A DNA stretch of 20,546 bases from JBFXDW01 sp050180745 (GCA_050180745.1 JBFXDW010000029.1:1-20546), one strand, 5' to 3'; shown: positions 1-7,618, counted from the stretch's first letter. Notes: generated by a model not told the origin, from the letters alone. Numbers and translations: made by a program.

Positions 1-47
1 TTGCTAACCTCGCTTGGCCTACGGCCTGCGCTCGCTAAGCAAACCGC

Positions 48-266
48 TTACTTATGGCGGAAGGTAATCCGGCCCTTAGAGAGATCATAAGGTGTCATCT
101 CAACATTCACCTTATCGCCCGCCAATACGCGGATGCGGTTTTTACGCATTTTTCCTGATGTGTGCGCCAACACCTCATGCCCGTTGTCGAGTTTAACGCG
201 GAACATAGCGTTAGGGAGGACTTCGCTCACCACACCTTCAAATTCAAGTAAATCTTCTTTGGCCAT
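48..266 (-). CDS. infA: Translation initiation factor IF-1
   Basis: IF-1 is the small OB-fold protein that binds the A site of the 30S subunit during initiation and acts with IF-2 and IF-3. Starting at the ATG at 266 gives 72 residues beginning MAKEDLLEFEG, the length and start typical of the family. An upstream in-frame TTG at 281 would add five residues and is less likely. The body carries family-typical stretches such as VLPNAMFRVKL and MTPYDLSKGRI. No Shine-Dalgarno sequence precedes the ATG. Instead a TATAAG hexamer ends six bases upstream, so the message may be leaderless. In many alphaproteobacteria infA lies downstream of murA with histidine-synthesis and phosphatase genes between them; here hipBA occupies that interval. 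Confidence 0.97.
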   Translation of the reverse strand: MAKEDLLEFEGVVSEVLPNAMFRVKLDNGHEVLAHTSGKMRKNRIRVLAGDKVNVEMTPYDLSKGRITFRHK

Positions 267-301
267 TTTAATCTTATACAATCTGTTACGTTGGAGCGGA
301 A
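267..301 (-). promoter_or_regulatory. Candidate leaderless promoter of infA
   Basis: On the minus strand a TATAAG (273-278) lies six bases before the infA ATG, with a weak TTCCGC (296-301) 17 bases further upstream. The short distance and lack of a ribosome binding site fit transcription starting at or next to the start codon. The -35 match is poor, so this is tentative. Confidence 0.35.
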
Positions 302-365
302 AATGAGCCTTTATTCACCTTTCGTCAAGCCAAAGAAGGGCCAAAAGACGAAAAAGAAGCTATAA

Positions 366-1652
366 TTAGCCCCTATGCTCCACAAAAGCCGCATTTTTAC
401 GAATTATATCTATGATATTTTGGTAAATCGGCGATGCTGTTTGATGGTTTTGGTTAAAGTTAAAAGCTAACTTAGCCGCCTCATCGCCTATACGTGTCCC
501 CATCTCTATAAGCTGTTTACGCACAAAAGAAGGCGAAACCCCCGCTATTTTAGCCAAATGGTCAAACTGCACAAACGACATATCATGAAACCGATATTTA
601 CTACCAATCTTCATTGCCATTTTGCTTTTGTAAAGCTCGCCATAAACAAGCGTACACATTAGATCGTAAAAGGGGGCTAAACGTACTGCCTGCCCTTTCG
701 TCTGAGCATTCTTTTGTCCATTATAAAGAAACGAGAAATTCTTGCCATGCGCATCTCCATTCCCAATCAGGTAATTGAATATAACACCTCGCAACAGAGT
801 AAGCCTGTCTTGTCCAGGCATGGCTCCTTCAGCAATTTTTTCTGCCAACAGAGAAAAACACGCGGCTAAATCTGGGCCGCCTTCATTCTGATATTTTTGG
901 TTGGGCGGCAGACCTAGCGCCTGACAAAAATCCTCTTGATGCAAACGCGTCAACACGCCTCCCTGTTTAACCCGATCATAACGAGCCACAAGATAATAAG
1001 GCTTCTCGGCAACATAGTGTATAGCCGTCTCTGGCACGGGCAGCCCTAAAATACCGGCTAATCTCATACAAAAAAATTCGTTGTGAACCGTCTCTTCAAA
1101 TCCATGAACGGCTGGTTTTATAATATGGCTGGAAGGCATTCCATAAACAGGCAAAGCCATCTGTCCCTCGACAAAAGCCACCATCATCTTACTTTGTGCT
1201 CCAGCCCCAGAAATGCGAACGCCATCTTCGCCCACCATAAAAGGACGTGTTTCAAGCCGAGATAACATTTCATCCGCTTGCGCCTCCGTAAGAAGACGAT
1301 AGCCCGCCTTTCCTGTGTAGGACTCCGCCCCCTCTCCCTCAGGATAGAGAGAAACAGCTCCCGCACACTCACCACCTATTTCTTTCAACAAGCCAAACAC
1401 ATTGCCTTCTGAAACATGTAAATAACGCGCCAGCCACCGCCGCACGGATTCCTCAGGCAACAAGCCAGAGAAATAAGCGTAGCTCACCTCATTCCCAAAA
1501 GGAGCATCCCGTAAAGGCAAAGAAACAGACAAAGGCGTCGGGTTTTCTGTTTTCAAATAAGCGGCGTCATATAAGAAAGATAAGCTGCCTTTGTTATTGA
1601 ACAAGACACCAACGTGCTGATCGCAATAAAAAACGTTGAGACTATCACTCAT
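366..1652 (-). CDS. hipA: HipA-family serine/threonine kinase toxin
   Basis: The 428-residue protein has the full HipA layout: an N-terminal subdomain (about 1-110) and a PI3/4-kinase-like fold. HipA of E. coli phosphorylates glutamyl-tRNA synthetase and induces growth arrest and persistence; other HipA proteins hit other targets, so the substrate here is unknown. Visible motifs are the glycine-rich loop ISGAGAQSK (147-154), the nucleotide-contact strand SHIIKP (175-180), NEFFCMRL (191-198), QEDFCQALG (239-247), the catalytic loop GNGDAHGKNFS (297-307, Asp300) and the metal-binding FYD (328-330). All key residues are present, so an active kinase is expected. Its ATG overlaps the hipB stop codon as ATGA, indicating translational coupling to the antitoxin. 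Confidence 0.93.
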   Translation of the reverse strand: MSDSLNVFYCDQHVGVLFNNKGSLSFLYDAAYLKTENPTPLSVSLPLRDAPFGNEVSYAYFSGLLPEESVRRWLARYLHVSEGNVFGLLKEIGGECAGAVSLYPEGEGAESYTGKAGYRLLTEAQADEMLSRLETRPFMVGEDGVRISGAGAQSKMMVAFVEGQMALPVYGMPSSHIIKPAVHGFEETVHNEFFCMRLAGILGLPVPETAIHYVAEKPYYLVARYDRVKQGGVLTRLHQEDFCQALGLPPNQKYQNEGGPDLAACFSLLAEKIAEGAMPGQDRLTLLRGVIFNYLIGNGDAHGKNFSFLYNGQKNAQTKGQAVRLAPFYDLMCTLVYGELYKSKMAMKIGSKYRFHDMSFVQFDHLAKIAGVSPSFVRKQLIEMGTRIGDEAAKLAFNFNQNHQTASPIYQNIIDIIRKNAAFVEHRG

Positions 1653-1879
1653 AAGGATTCATCCATCCATGCGCTTTTAGATGTCAAAGACACACCCAGC
1701 GCAGCCAAAACTTTCAACATTTTGCCAATTTGTGCTGTTTCTTTACCGGATTCCAAATCACTGATAAAACCGCGCCCGACCTGAGACAAACCCGCCAAAT
1801 CTTCTTGCGTTAAATTTTGAGCTTTGCGCGCCTTGCGCACAATGTTTCCTATGTCCTGCACGGAATAAAAATTAGCCAT
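1649..1879 (-). CDS. hipB: HipB-like antitoxin, XRE-family repressor
   Basis: This 76-residue protein is a compact Cro/C1-type helix-turn-helix (about residues 7-66), with the recognition region LTQEDLAGLSQVGRGFISDLESG. HipB proteins bind HipA and repress their own operon. I chose the ATG at 1879 because AAGGAG lies just upstream at good spacing; a longer frame from 1918 adds 13 residues but lacks such a site. The stop overlaps the hipA start by four bases. A consensus TATAAT and two GATC-centred repeats upstream (1944-2006) form a plausible autoregulated promoter. Confidence 0.92.
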   Translation of the reverse strand: MANFYSVQDIGNIVRKARKAQNLTQEDLAGLSQVGRGFISDLESGKETAQIGKMLKVLAALGVSLTSKSAWMDESL

Positions 1880-1943
1880 AAACTCTCCTTGCCCCCGCTC
1901 GGAGGCAAACAAGCTCACAACAAGCCTTAAAAGTAAAAATACC

Positions 1944-2006
1944 CCCGATCGGGATCATTATAGCCTATTTTCAGTCAAAAAACAGTAAATGAATGCGATC
2001 GGGAGC
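1944..2006 (-). promoter_or_regulatory. hipBA promoter with two candidate HipB operators
   Basis: On the minus strand a perfect TATAAT occupies 1957-1962. Immediately downstream, over the expected transcription start, is the 10-bp palindrome CCCGATCGGG (1944-1953). A second, partly matching copy, GCGATCGGGAGC (1995-2006), lies 50 bp upstream. The shared core is CGATCGGGA. The -35 element is weak. Paired repeats flanking the -10 box are typical of autorepressing antitoxins; that HipB binds them is inference. Confidence 0.6.
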
Positions 2007-2036
2007 AGGAAATTGTATCCACATGAAATATAAAGG

Positions 2037-3314
2037 TTATTCTTTAACCCGCTCAATCTTGGCCCCTACGGCTCCAAGCTTTTCCTCAATCCGCTCATAG
2101 CCGCGATCAAGGTGGTAAATGCGGCTGACGATCGTCTCTCCTTTAGCCCCTAGCCCCGCTAGCACCAGAGACATAGATGCCCGCAAATCCGTTGCCATCA
2201 CAGGCGCACCAGTAAGACGCTCTACCCCGCGCACCATGGCCGAGGAGCCATGCACCTTAATGTTAGCTCCCATGCGTTCCAGCTCTGGCACATGCATGAA
2301 GCGGTTCTCAAAGATTGTCTCGGTAATCATCGAGGCTCCCTGAGCCGTACACAGCATCGCCATGATTTGGGCCTGCAAATCCGTTGGAAAGCCGGGGAAA
2401 GGCTCTGTCGTTACATCAACGCCTTTAATCCCATTTGCGCCCACACGAACCAAAAGACCTGACTCGGTTTCGCTCGTTTCAACACCAGCGCAAGCCAATA
2501 TCTTAATCGCCGCCTTCAGGCAATCTATGCGCGCTCCAACCAGTTCCAACTCACCGCCTGTCACTGCGGCAGCCATCGCAAAAGAACCAGCCTCAATCCG
2601 ATCTGCAATCACAGTATGATCTGCGCCATGAAGGCGATCCTTGCCGATAATGCACAAGCGGTCCGTACCAATACCTTCTATCTCTGCACCCATAGCAACA
2701 AGGCATTTGGCCAAATCGCCAACTTCTGGCTCACGTGCAGCATTAATAAGAATTGTCTCGCCCTTCGCCAAAGTCGCGGCCATCAAAACGTTTTCCGTCC
2801 CTGTCACACTGACTATCGGAAAGACGATTTCCGCGCCTTTCAAACCTTCTGGAGCCGAAGCATTGATATACCCATCAACAATATCAATCTCTGCTCCCAT
2901 TTGTTGCAGCGCCTTGATATGCAAATCAACGGGCCGGGTGCCGATCGCACAGCCTCCCGGAAGAGACACCTTAGCCTGTTTGCAGCGCGCCAGCAAAGGC
3001 CCCAGTACGAGGATGCTCGCCCGCATCTTACGGACTAAATCATACGGTGCCATCGTACTGATAATTTTGGACGCGGTCAGCTCGAGCACACGCCCCGCAC
3101 CATTTTGAGACTCATTCAAACCAATTTGAACGCCATGCTGAGCAAGCAGATTCCCCATTCCTGCAATATCGGCAAGCTGAGGCACATTTTGGAGACGTAA
3201 GGTTTCATCCGTCAGCAAACTCGCCGTCAATAGAGGAAGCGCTGCATTCTTCGCACCGCTAATTTGGATTTTCCCTTTAAGAGGAATGCCTCCGGTAATT
3301 CTAATTTTATCCAT
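2037..3314 (-). CDS. murA: UDP-N-acetylglucosamine 1-carboxyvinyltransferase
   Basis: MurA transfers enolpyruvate from phosphoenolpyruvate to UDP-GlcNAc, the first committed step of peptidoglycan synthesis in the cytoplasm. The 425-residue length is standard. The N-terminal SGAKNAALP holds the substrate-binding Lys22 and Asn23. The active-site loop LPGGCAIGTRPVDLHI carries Cys122, the fosfomycin target, so the Asp-type resistance substitution is absent. FPGFPTDLQAQ contains the catalytic Asp312. The C-terminus (DLRASMSLVLAGL and YHLDRGYERIEEKLGAVGA) matches the family closely. It is read alone, with about 160 bases to the upstream regulator. The expected alphaproteobacterial downstream partners (such as hisD) are absent and hipBA follows instead. 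Confidence 0.98.
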   Translation of the reverse strand: MDKIRITGGIPLKGKIQISGAKNAALPLLTASLLTDETLRLQNVPQLADIAGMGNLLAQHGVQIGLNESQNGAGRVLELTASKIISTMAPYDLVRKMRASILVLGPLLARCKQAKVSLPGGCAIGTRPVDLHIKALQQMGAEIDIVDGYINASAPEGLKGAEIVFPIVSVTGTENVLMAATLAKGETILINAAREPEVGDLAKCLVAMGAEIEGIGTDRLCIIGKDRLHGADHTVIADRIEAGSFAMAAAVTGGELELVGARIDCLKAAIKILACAGVETSETESGLLVRVGANGIKGVDVTTEPFPGFPTDLQAQIMAMLCTAQGASMITETIFENRFMHVPELERMGANIKVHGSSAMVRGVERLTGAPVMATDLRASMSLVLAGLGAKGETIVSRIYHLDRGYERIEEKLGAVGAKIERVKE

Positions 3315-3367
3315 TTACTCTAGCCTGTTTGTTAGGATGTGTCGCCAATAAGAACTCTTGAAGAAAA

Positions 3368-3404
3368 CAACGTCATTCCAACGAAAGCAGGAATGAGAGA
3401 CGCA
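3368..3404. repeat. GTCATTCC-type dispersed palindromic repeat
   Basis: The stretch contains GTCATTCC, then ACGAAAGCA, then GGAATGA, giving a seven-base-pair hairpin. Related GTCATTCC / GTCATGCC units occur head to head within 7850-7980. Such units are common dispersed intergenic repeats in proteobacteria. Confidence 0.5.
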
Positions 3405-3454
3405 GTGTAAAGAAGTTTTTTTGTTCTTTCAATGATCTCATATGAGGGTGACTA

Positions 3455-3480
3455 CGTATAAAGGCCTAGAAAAGCCCTTA
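3455..3480 (-). terminator. Weak terminator-like hairpin after the XRE gene
   Basis: Just past the stop codon, the minus-strand transcript can pair AAGGGCT with AGGCCTT (one mismatch) around a five-base loop, followed by UUUAU. The stem is short, so confidence is low. Confidence 0.3.
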
Positions 3481-3960
3481 TTTTACCGCACGACGGCGGA
3501 GAGCCTCGTAACTCACAAGCTGATCAATATGTGAAGAGATATCTGCATCATCAAGATTGTTGGGGGATTTTTCATCGTCCCGTATTTGCCGGTAAAGGCT
3601 CGTCGTCATAGCGGCAAAATCTTGAGGTGCGAGGACCTGTTTACGCTCCTCAATAATCTCTTGGAGGCGCGTGATAATTTCCGTCAGCAGATTTAAATCA
3701 TCATCTTGCAAGGGGTCATTAGGAACGGAAATCGAGGCATTAGGACTCCCCATAAGCTGAGCGGGCGTAACTTCTAGCACCCCAGCCAAAGCCTCTACCG
3801 TGTCATAACGAGGAAATTTGGCGCGCCCATCCAATATATCCCGCACTGCGGTCGCACCAAGCCCTGCCATTAGGGAGAGACGACGCGCACTCAGGCTCCT
3901 CGCCTCCATTAAAAGGCGAAGATTATCAACCCAACGCGGCTCTTTTTGATTCTTACTCAT
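3478..3960 (-). CDS. XRE-family transcriptional regulator
   Basis: The 160-residue product has a Cro/C1-type helix-turn-helix at about residues 12-68 (LSARRLSLMAGLGATAVRDI, then ILDGRAKFPRYDTVEALAGVL), resembling phage-type repressors common in alphaproteobacteria. The remaining 90 residues are acidic and probably helical (LLTEIITRLQEIIEERK), perhaps for dimerisation; no peptidase domain is visible. I use the ATG at 3960. The longer frame from a TTG at 3996 is unlikely because that TTG is part of a perfect TTGACA promoter element. No ribosome binding site precedes the ATG, and the -10 ends seven bases before it, suggesting a leaderless message. A hairpin at 4029-4055 separates it from the small gene upstream. 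Its targets are unknown. Confidence 0.85.
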   Translation of the reverse strand: MSKNQKEPRWVDNLRLLMEARSLSARRLSLMAGLGATAVRDILDGRAKFPRYDTVEALAGVLEVTPAQLMGSPNASISVPNDPLQDDDLNLLTEIITRLQEIIEERKQVLAPQDFAAMTTSLYRQIRDDEKSPNNLDDADISSHIDQLVSYEALRRRAVK

Positions 3961-3996
3961 ACAAAAAGAGATACGGTGTGGGAAGTTTCCTGTCAA
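3961..3996 (-). promoter_or_regulatory. Candidate leaderless promoter of the XRE regulator
   Basis: On the minus strand TTGACA (3991-3996) is followed by a 17-base spacer and TATCTC (3968-3973). Seven bases then lead to the ATG, and there is no Shine-Dalgarno sequence. The spacer holds the short palindrome GGAAACTTCC (3981-3990), which could be an autoregulatory site. Confidence 0.5.
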
Positions 3997-4028
3997 TGTT
4001 CCGGCTATTTACTTTCGGCAAAGAAAAT

Positions 4029-4055
4029 GCCTCTAAGTCTAAGACTTACTGAGGC
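4029..4055 (-). terminator. Hairpin terminator between the small gene and the XRE gene
   Basis: GCCTC (4029-4033) pairs with GAGGC (4051-4055), and TAAGTC (4034-4039) pairs with GACTTA (4043-4048), with a two-base bulge. On the minus strand the stem is followed by ATTTTCTTT; the plus strand has CTTTT after it. It probably ends the transcript of the 69-residue gene. Confidence 0.55.
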
Positions 4056-4072
4056 CTTTTCCGTCTTTTAGA

Positions 4073-4282
4073 TTAATTTTTTGCAAAACCGCCCCGGCGA
4101 AGGGCCTCCATATGGCGAGGCTCCTCAAGCAGTTCAGACGAAATCATCCCGCCAGCCGTCACCAGCATCAATTCTTTAGCCACATTGACCAAAATATCGC
4201 TGGCATCACTATCGACTTCAAGCGCATCACGGACCAACCCACAAATGGTAAGATAGGCCGAGGGAGTAAGTTCTACGAGCAT
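4073..4282 (-). CDS. Small hypothetical protein
   Basis: I do not recognise this 69-residue protein. It is predicted soluble and mainly helical, with an acidic middle (LEVDSDASDILVNVAKELMLV) and a basic C-terminus (MEALRRGGFAKN). The ATG at 4282 has AAGGAA seven bases upstream, which supports real translation. It stands between rodA and the XRE regulator, with a hairpin terminator behind it and an array of three operator-like sites in front of it. This placement suggests a separately regulated small gene, but no function can be assigned from sequence. Confidence 0.65.
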   Translation of the reverse strand: MLVELTPSAYLTICGLVRDALEVDSDASDILVNVAKELMLVTAGGMISSELLEEPRHMEALRRGGFAKN

Positions 4283-4430
4283 AGTTCAATTCCTTTTTCT
4301 AGTTATAAGGCGCTGCATTTTGCGCGCTCTTTTTGAATTCTCTCTTGCCCCCATTGTACCGTATCAACGGACGAATGAAAAAGCTTTCATGTCGTTTTTT
4401 TCTCTTAAATATATGAAAAATTTATTCAAT

Positions 4431-4505
4431 TACCCAAAATAGGTAAGAATAGACCAAAATTTGGTAGGTCCCCCTAAAATGCCTCCAAATTGCCTTTTTT
4501 AGGTA
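4431..4505. promoter_or_regulatory. Three operator-like repeats upstream of the small gene
   Basis: Three 15-base sites share the pattern xxCC-N7-GGTA: TACCCAAAATAGGTA (4431-4445), GACCAAAATTTGGTA (4452-4466) and TGCCTTTTTTAGGTA (4491-4505). The first contains the inverted repeat TTACC-N7-GGTAA, and the second a perfect ACCAAA-A-TTTGGT palindrome. The first two start 21 bases apart, two helical turns. A TTGGGT / TATATT promoter-like pair with an 18-base spacer overlaps the first site on the minus strand. Which regulator binds is unknown; the neighbouring XRE protein is a candidate. Confidence 0.5.
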
Positions 4506-4523
4506 GCTCCTCACAAGATGTCT

Positions 4524-5657
4524 TTAAAGTCCCGTACGCGAGATTCGCGTTTCGCGATGCACCGAGAGGCTCAACAGAAGCCCGCACCCGATCAGCATCG
4601 TCATCATAGCGGTGCCTCCATAGGAAATCAGGGGTAAAGGAATCCCTACCACAGGGATTAGTCCTGTCACCATCGCAACATTCACGAAGACATAAAGGAA
4701 GAAGGTCGTCCCCAGCCCAAAGGCAGCCAAACGGCTAAACTGACTGCGGGCCGTCAGGGCAATCACATAGGAATAGGCAAAAAGAATGAAATAAAGGAAC
4801 AAAACGGCCAAAGCCCCCACCATACCAAATTCCTCGGATAAAACGACGAAGATAAAATCGGTATGCTTTTCAGGCAAAAACTGAAGCTGGCTTTGAGTCC
4901 CCATACCAAAGCCTCGGCCCCATACTCCTCCAGAGCCAAGGGCTATTTTCGACTGGATAATGTTATAGCCTGCGCCCAAAGGATCGGCCTCGGGATTAAC
5001 AAAGGTCATTAGTCGCGCGCGCTGATAGTCATGGAGGTGCTCCCATCCATAAGGTAGGATAACAGCCAAAATAGCCACACCCAGAGCAAATTTCCACCAT
5101 TTCACACCCGCCGCCCAGAAAATAGCGATACTTGCGGCAGTCAAAAGGACTGCGGTACCAAGATTAGGCTGCAACAGGATCAACCCAACAGGAGCCAGCA
5201 CCATCAACGCCGGAATGACAAGCGTGACTGGATGACCTATTTCCTCAAGCTCTAGCCCATGAAAATACTTGGCCAGAGCCAAAACAAGCGAAGGCTTCAT
5301 AAGTTCGGAAGGCTGCAAGACGAAAAAGCCCAGATTAATCCAGCGCTGAGCCCCCATCCCGATATGCCCCATGATCTCCACCACGATCAAAAGGAAGAAC
5401 ATAAGGAAATAAAGAGGATAAGCAATCCGCAGCCAGACTCTTATGTCAATAAGAGCAATGAAGAGCATCATAAAGAGCCCAGGCACCAAGCGTATAAGCT
5501 GCGGCTTAGCCCAAGGGTCCCAGCTCTTCCCCCCCGCTGAATAGAGCAGCGCCACCCCCACGCCACCGAGAAGCACAATGACCAGCACCAACCCCCAATT
5601 AATCATTAAGAGCTTATCAAAGAGACCCATACGGTCACTATTTGAAAGATTCATCAT
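4524..5657 (-). CDS. rodA: RodA, SEDS-family peptidoglycan glycosyltransferase
   Basis: RodA polymerises lipid II into glycan strands and works with a class B penicillin-binding protein and MreBCD in the elongasome. The 377-residue protein is a polytopic inner-membrane protein with about ten hydrophobic segments. Recognisable blocks are the LQPSELMKPSLVLALAKYF region (114-132), LLQPNLGTAV (161-170), PEKHTDFIFVVLSEEFG (262-278) with the catalytic-type Asp267, and GIPLPLISYGGTAMM near the C-terminus. The usual partners mreBCD and the PBP2 gene mrdA are not adjacent on the left, and cimA lies on the right, so it is detached from its common cluster. The start is one of two tandem ATGs and has no clear ribosome binding site; the ATG at residue 10 is an alternative. 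Confidence 0.96.
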   Translation of the reverse strand: MMNLSNSDRMGLFDKLLMINWGLVLVIVLLGGVGVALLYSAGGKSWDPWAKPQLIRLVPGLFMMLFIALIDIRVWLRIAYPLYFLMFFLLIVVEIMGHIGMGAQRWINLGFFVLQPSELMKPSLVLALAKYFHGLELEEIGHPVTLVIPALMVLAPVGLILLQPNLGTAVLLTAASIAIFWAAGVKWWKFALGVAILAVILPYGWEHLHDYQRARLMTFVNPEADPLGAGYNIIQSKIALGSGGVWGRGFGMGTQSQLQFLPEKHTDFIFVVLSEEFGMVGALAVLFLYFILFAYSYVIALTARSQFSRLAAFGLGTTFFLYVFVNVAMVTGLIPVVGIPLPLISYGGTAMMTMLIGCGLLLSLSVHRETRISRTGL

Positions 5658-5729
5658 GACAGATTAGGTATCAGGGAATGCCGCGCTGGGAAAGCAAAAA
5701 GGAAGCATAACCTGATATGTGAATCTTTC

Positions 5730-5769
5730 TTAGAGCCTGTTCGGAATCTAGATTATGAACAGGCTCTTA
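5730..5769. repeat. Inverted copies of a dispersed AGAGCCTGTTC repeat
   Basis: AGAGCCTGTTC (5732-5742) is followed, after a 14-base loop holding the palindrome AATCTAGATT, by its perfect complement GAACAGGCTCT (5757-5767). A third copy, ATGAACAGGCTCT, lies inside the cimA 3' end (5860-5872, direct repeat of 5755-5767). Related copies occur at 11776-11812. The cimA stop codon lies in this repeat. The structure could act as the cimA terminator or be the end of a vanished insertion element. Confidence 0.6.
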
Positions 5770-7497
5770 GCCCAACAAACAAACCATTTTCCGTCTATTT
5801 CTCTGTGAACGAGTAGGTACAGGGACCTTAGGGACCTCAACCATCCTCCGATCCTTAGAATGAACAGGCTCTGTCCCCTTATCACAAGAAACGCTACAAT
5901 TATGTTCTGCCTTAGCATTAAGCTTAAACAGATACGAATCAACCAGAGCCTCTAACGAGGCACCAACGACATCTGTTGAGACCCCTATTGTTGTCCAACT
6001 CGTGTTGGTGCGAGTGTCGTGTGACTCCAGAAGAACACGCGTTGTAGCCCCCGTAGCTGTTCCAGTATCCAAAATCCGTACCCGATAATCGGTCAAACTT
6101 ACGGTCTCAAGCTCTGGAAAATGTTTAACCAACGCTTTACGCAACGCATTATCAAGCGCATTTACAGGGCCATTTCCCTTCGCGGTAGCCTGCGTTTCGA
6201 CATCCCCAACTTTCATGCGAAGCTGTGCCTGCACGCTGATATGACTTCGCCCATCAGGAGTCATGACACCCCTATTATTGACGTTGAATTCCTGTAGCTC
6301 AAAAGGTGAATCAAGCCGCCCTAACTGCCGTAAGGCCAGCACAGCAAAACTGCCCTCTGCACGATCGAACGCATAGCCTTCATGCTCACGCTCTTTGACC
6401 ATCTCCAGCAAACAAGACAATCGAGGATCCTTGAATTCAACCTTGATATCAAGAGCCTCCAGCTTCATCAAAAGGTTTGCCTGCCCCGCCTGATTAGACA
6501 TCAAGATCTCACGGCGGTTCCCTACTAGTTCTGGAGTGAGATGCTCATAAAGAGCGGGGTTCCTTGCAACTGCTGAGGCATGTAAGCCTCCCTTATGCGC
6601 GAAGGCCGCATCCCCCACATAAGGCGCATGCGTATCGGACTGACGGTCAAGCAACTTATCAAGTTTTTTTCCCAAAGCCCCCAACTCGCAAAGTTTTGCG
6701 TCACTTACTCCGATATCGTACCCCATTTTATAGCGCAAGGTTGGCATCAACGCTAAAAGATCAGCATTTCCGCAACGTTCCCCTAAACCAGACAGAGTCC
6801 CCTGCACCATGCGGCATCCAGCTCGTACAGCCGCCAAACTGCACGCAATGGCGTTGCCAGTATCATTATGACCATGGAAACCTAAGACTTCTTTAGGAAA
6901 CTCCTTAGAGACAACGGAAACGATCTCATCTACCTCGTGTGGCAAGGTCCCGCCATTCGTATCGCATAAGACAAGCCAGCGTGCGCCAGCCTCATGCGCA
7001 GCACGCAAACATTTTAAAGCGTATTCAGGATTGGCCTTATAGCCATCAAAGAAATGCTCGGCATCAAAAAGGGCCTCTTTCCCTTGATCTACCACATGAG
7101 CTACAGAAGAAGAAATAAGTTCTAAGTTATCCTCCAACGAAACCCGCAACGCCGTTTCAACATGAAAGCCCCACGTCTTTCCGACAAGGCAAACACAAGA
7201 TGCCGCATTATCTAAAACAGTGTTAAGCCCACTATCTTCCGCTGGAGCCACACCTACACGCGCTGTCATACCGAAAGCCGCCGCGCGCGCATTTTCTAAC
7301 GCGGGCAAATTAGCAAAAAATTCACTGTCCGTAGGATTTGCCCCAGGCCACCCACACTCAATATAATCAAGGCCAAAATCGTCCAGCCACCCAGCAATCT
7401 GACGTTTGTCCTTCACCGAGAAATCAACACCGCGCGTCTGCGCCCCGTCTCTTAAAGTTGTATCATAAAGAAAAACACGTTTATTTGTAGTCATCAT
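5767..7497 (-). CDS. cimA: (R)-citramalate synthase
   Basis: CimA condenses pyruvate with acetyl-CoA to (R)-citramalate, opening a threonine-independent route to 2-oxobutyrate and isoleucine. The 576-residue protein starts with the DRE-TIM barrel signature LYDTTLRDGAQ (10-20), followed by IECGWPGANPTD (46-57), FHGHNDTGNA (207-216) with metal-binding histidines, and GLGERCGNADL (237-247). A LeuA-type regulatory domain fills about 375-530, consistent with isoleucine feedback. Two features separate it from 2-isopropylmalate synthase: the VDFSVKDK segment and the CimA-like barrel length. The last 45 residues (from about 532) are Lys/Arg/Pro/Cys-rich, unlike the family end, and are encoded partly by a dispersed repeat. 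An Ile-codon leader upstream supports the isoleucine role. Confidence 0.9.
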   Translation of the reverse strand: MMTTNKRVFLYDTTLRDGAQTRGVDFSVKDKRQIAGWLDDFGLDYIECGWPGANPTDSEFFANLPALENARAAAFGMTARVGVAPAEDSGLNTVLDNAASCVCLVGKTWGFHVETALRVSLEDNLELISSSVAHVVDQGKEALFDAEHFFDGYKANPEYALKCLRAAHEAGARWLVLCDTNGGTLPHEVDEIVSVVSKEFPKEVLGFHGHNDTGNAIACSLAAVRAGCRMVQGTLSGLGERCGNADLLALMPTLRYKMGYDIGVSDAKLCELGALGKKLDKLLDRQSDTHAPYVGDAAFAHKGGLHASAVARNPALYEHLTPELVGNRREILMSNQAGQANLLMKLEALDIKVEFKDPRLSCLLEMVKEREHEGYAFDRAEGSFAVLALRQLGRLDSPFELQEFNVNNRGVMTPDGRSHISVQAQLRMKVGDVETQATAKGNGPVNALDNALRKALVKHFPELETVSLTDYRVRILDTGTATGATTRVLLESHDTRTNTSWTTIGVSTDVVGASLEALVDSYLFKLNAKAEHNCSVSCDKGTEPVHSKDRRMVEVPKVPVPTRSQRNRRKMVCLLG

Positions 7498-7531
7498 AAG
7501 GAACCTATCTTATTTTTAAGAAAATTACGCA

Positions 7532-7564
7532 CAACTCCGCTTTTCGAGCTGAAAAGCGAAACTG
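7532..7564 (-). promoter_or_regulatory. 14-bp RNA hairpin of the cimA leader (terminator or antiterminator)
   Basis: In the minus-strand transcript, CAGUUUCGCUUUUC pairs along its whole length with GAAAAGCGGAGUUG around the loop AGCUC. Three of the pairs are G-U, so the full stem exists only in RNA read toward cimA. A U-rich stretch (UAAUUUUCUU) starts a few bases later, less compact than a textbook terminator. Confidence 0.55.
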
Positions 7565-7598
7565 TAGAAACGAAGATGTAAGATGAGTCGTCTGATCT

Positions 7599-7618
7599 AT
7601 TCCTGCTTATGCAGGAAT
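7599..7618 (-). promoter_or_regulatory. Leader hairpin overlapping the last Ile codon and stop of the leader peptide
   Basis: ATTCCTGC and GCAGGAAT form a perfect eight-base-pair stem around the loop ATAA. The 5' arm contains the last Ile codon of the leader peptide and the loop overlaps its stop codon, so ribosome position would decide whether it forms. Confidence 0.55.

Noticed and set aside
1..47. Short GGCC-TAC-GGCC hairpin left of infA as a terminator
   Set aside because: The stem is four base pairs, with mismatches beyond and no T-run. No gene could be called in these 47 bases.
2616..3108. Long plus-strand frames opposite murA
   Set aside because: They lie wholly within murA on the other strand, have no family-like composition and no ribosome binding sites.
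3958..3996. Longer start (TTG at 3996) for the XRE regulator
   Set aside because: The TTG belongs to a perfect TTGACA -35 element at correct spacing from a -10.
5767..7497. 2-isopropylmalate synthase (leuA) for this gene
   Set aside because: The N-terminal VDFSVKDK segment, the HGHNDTGNA context and the Ile-codon leader fit citramalate synthase better.
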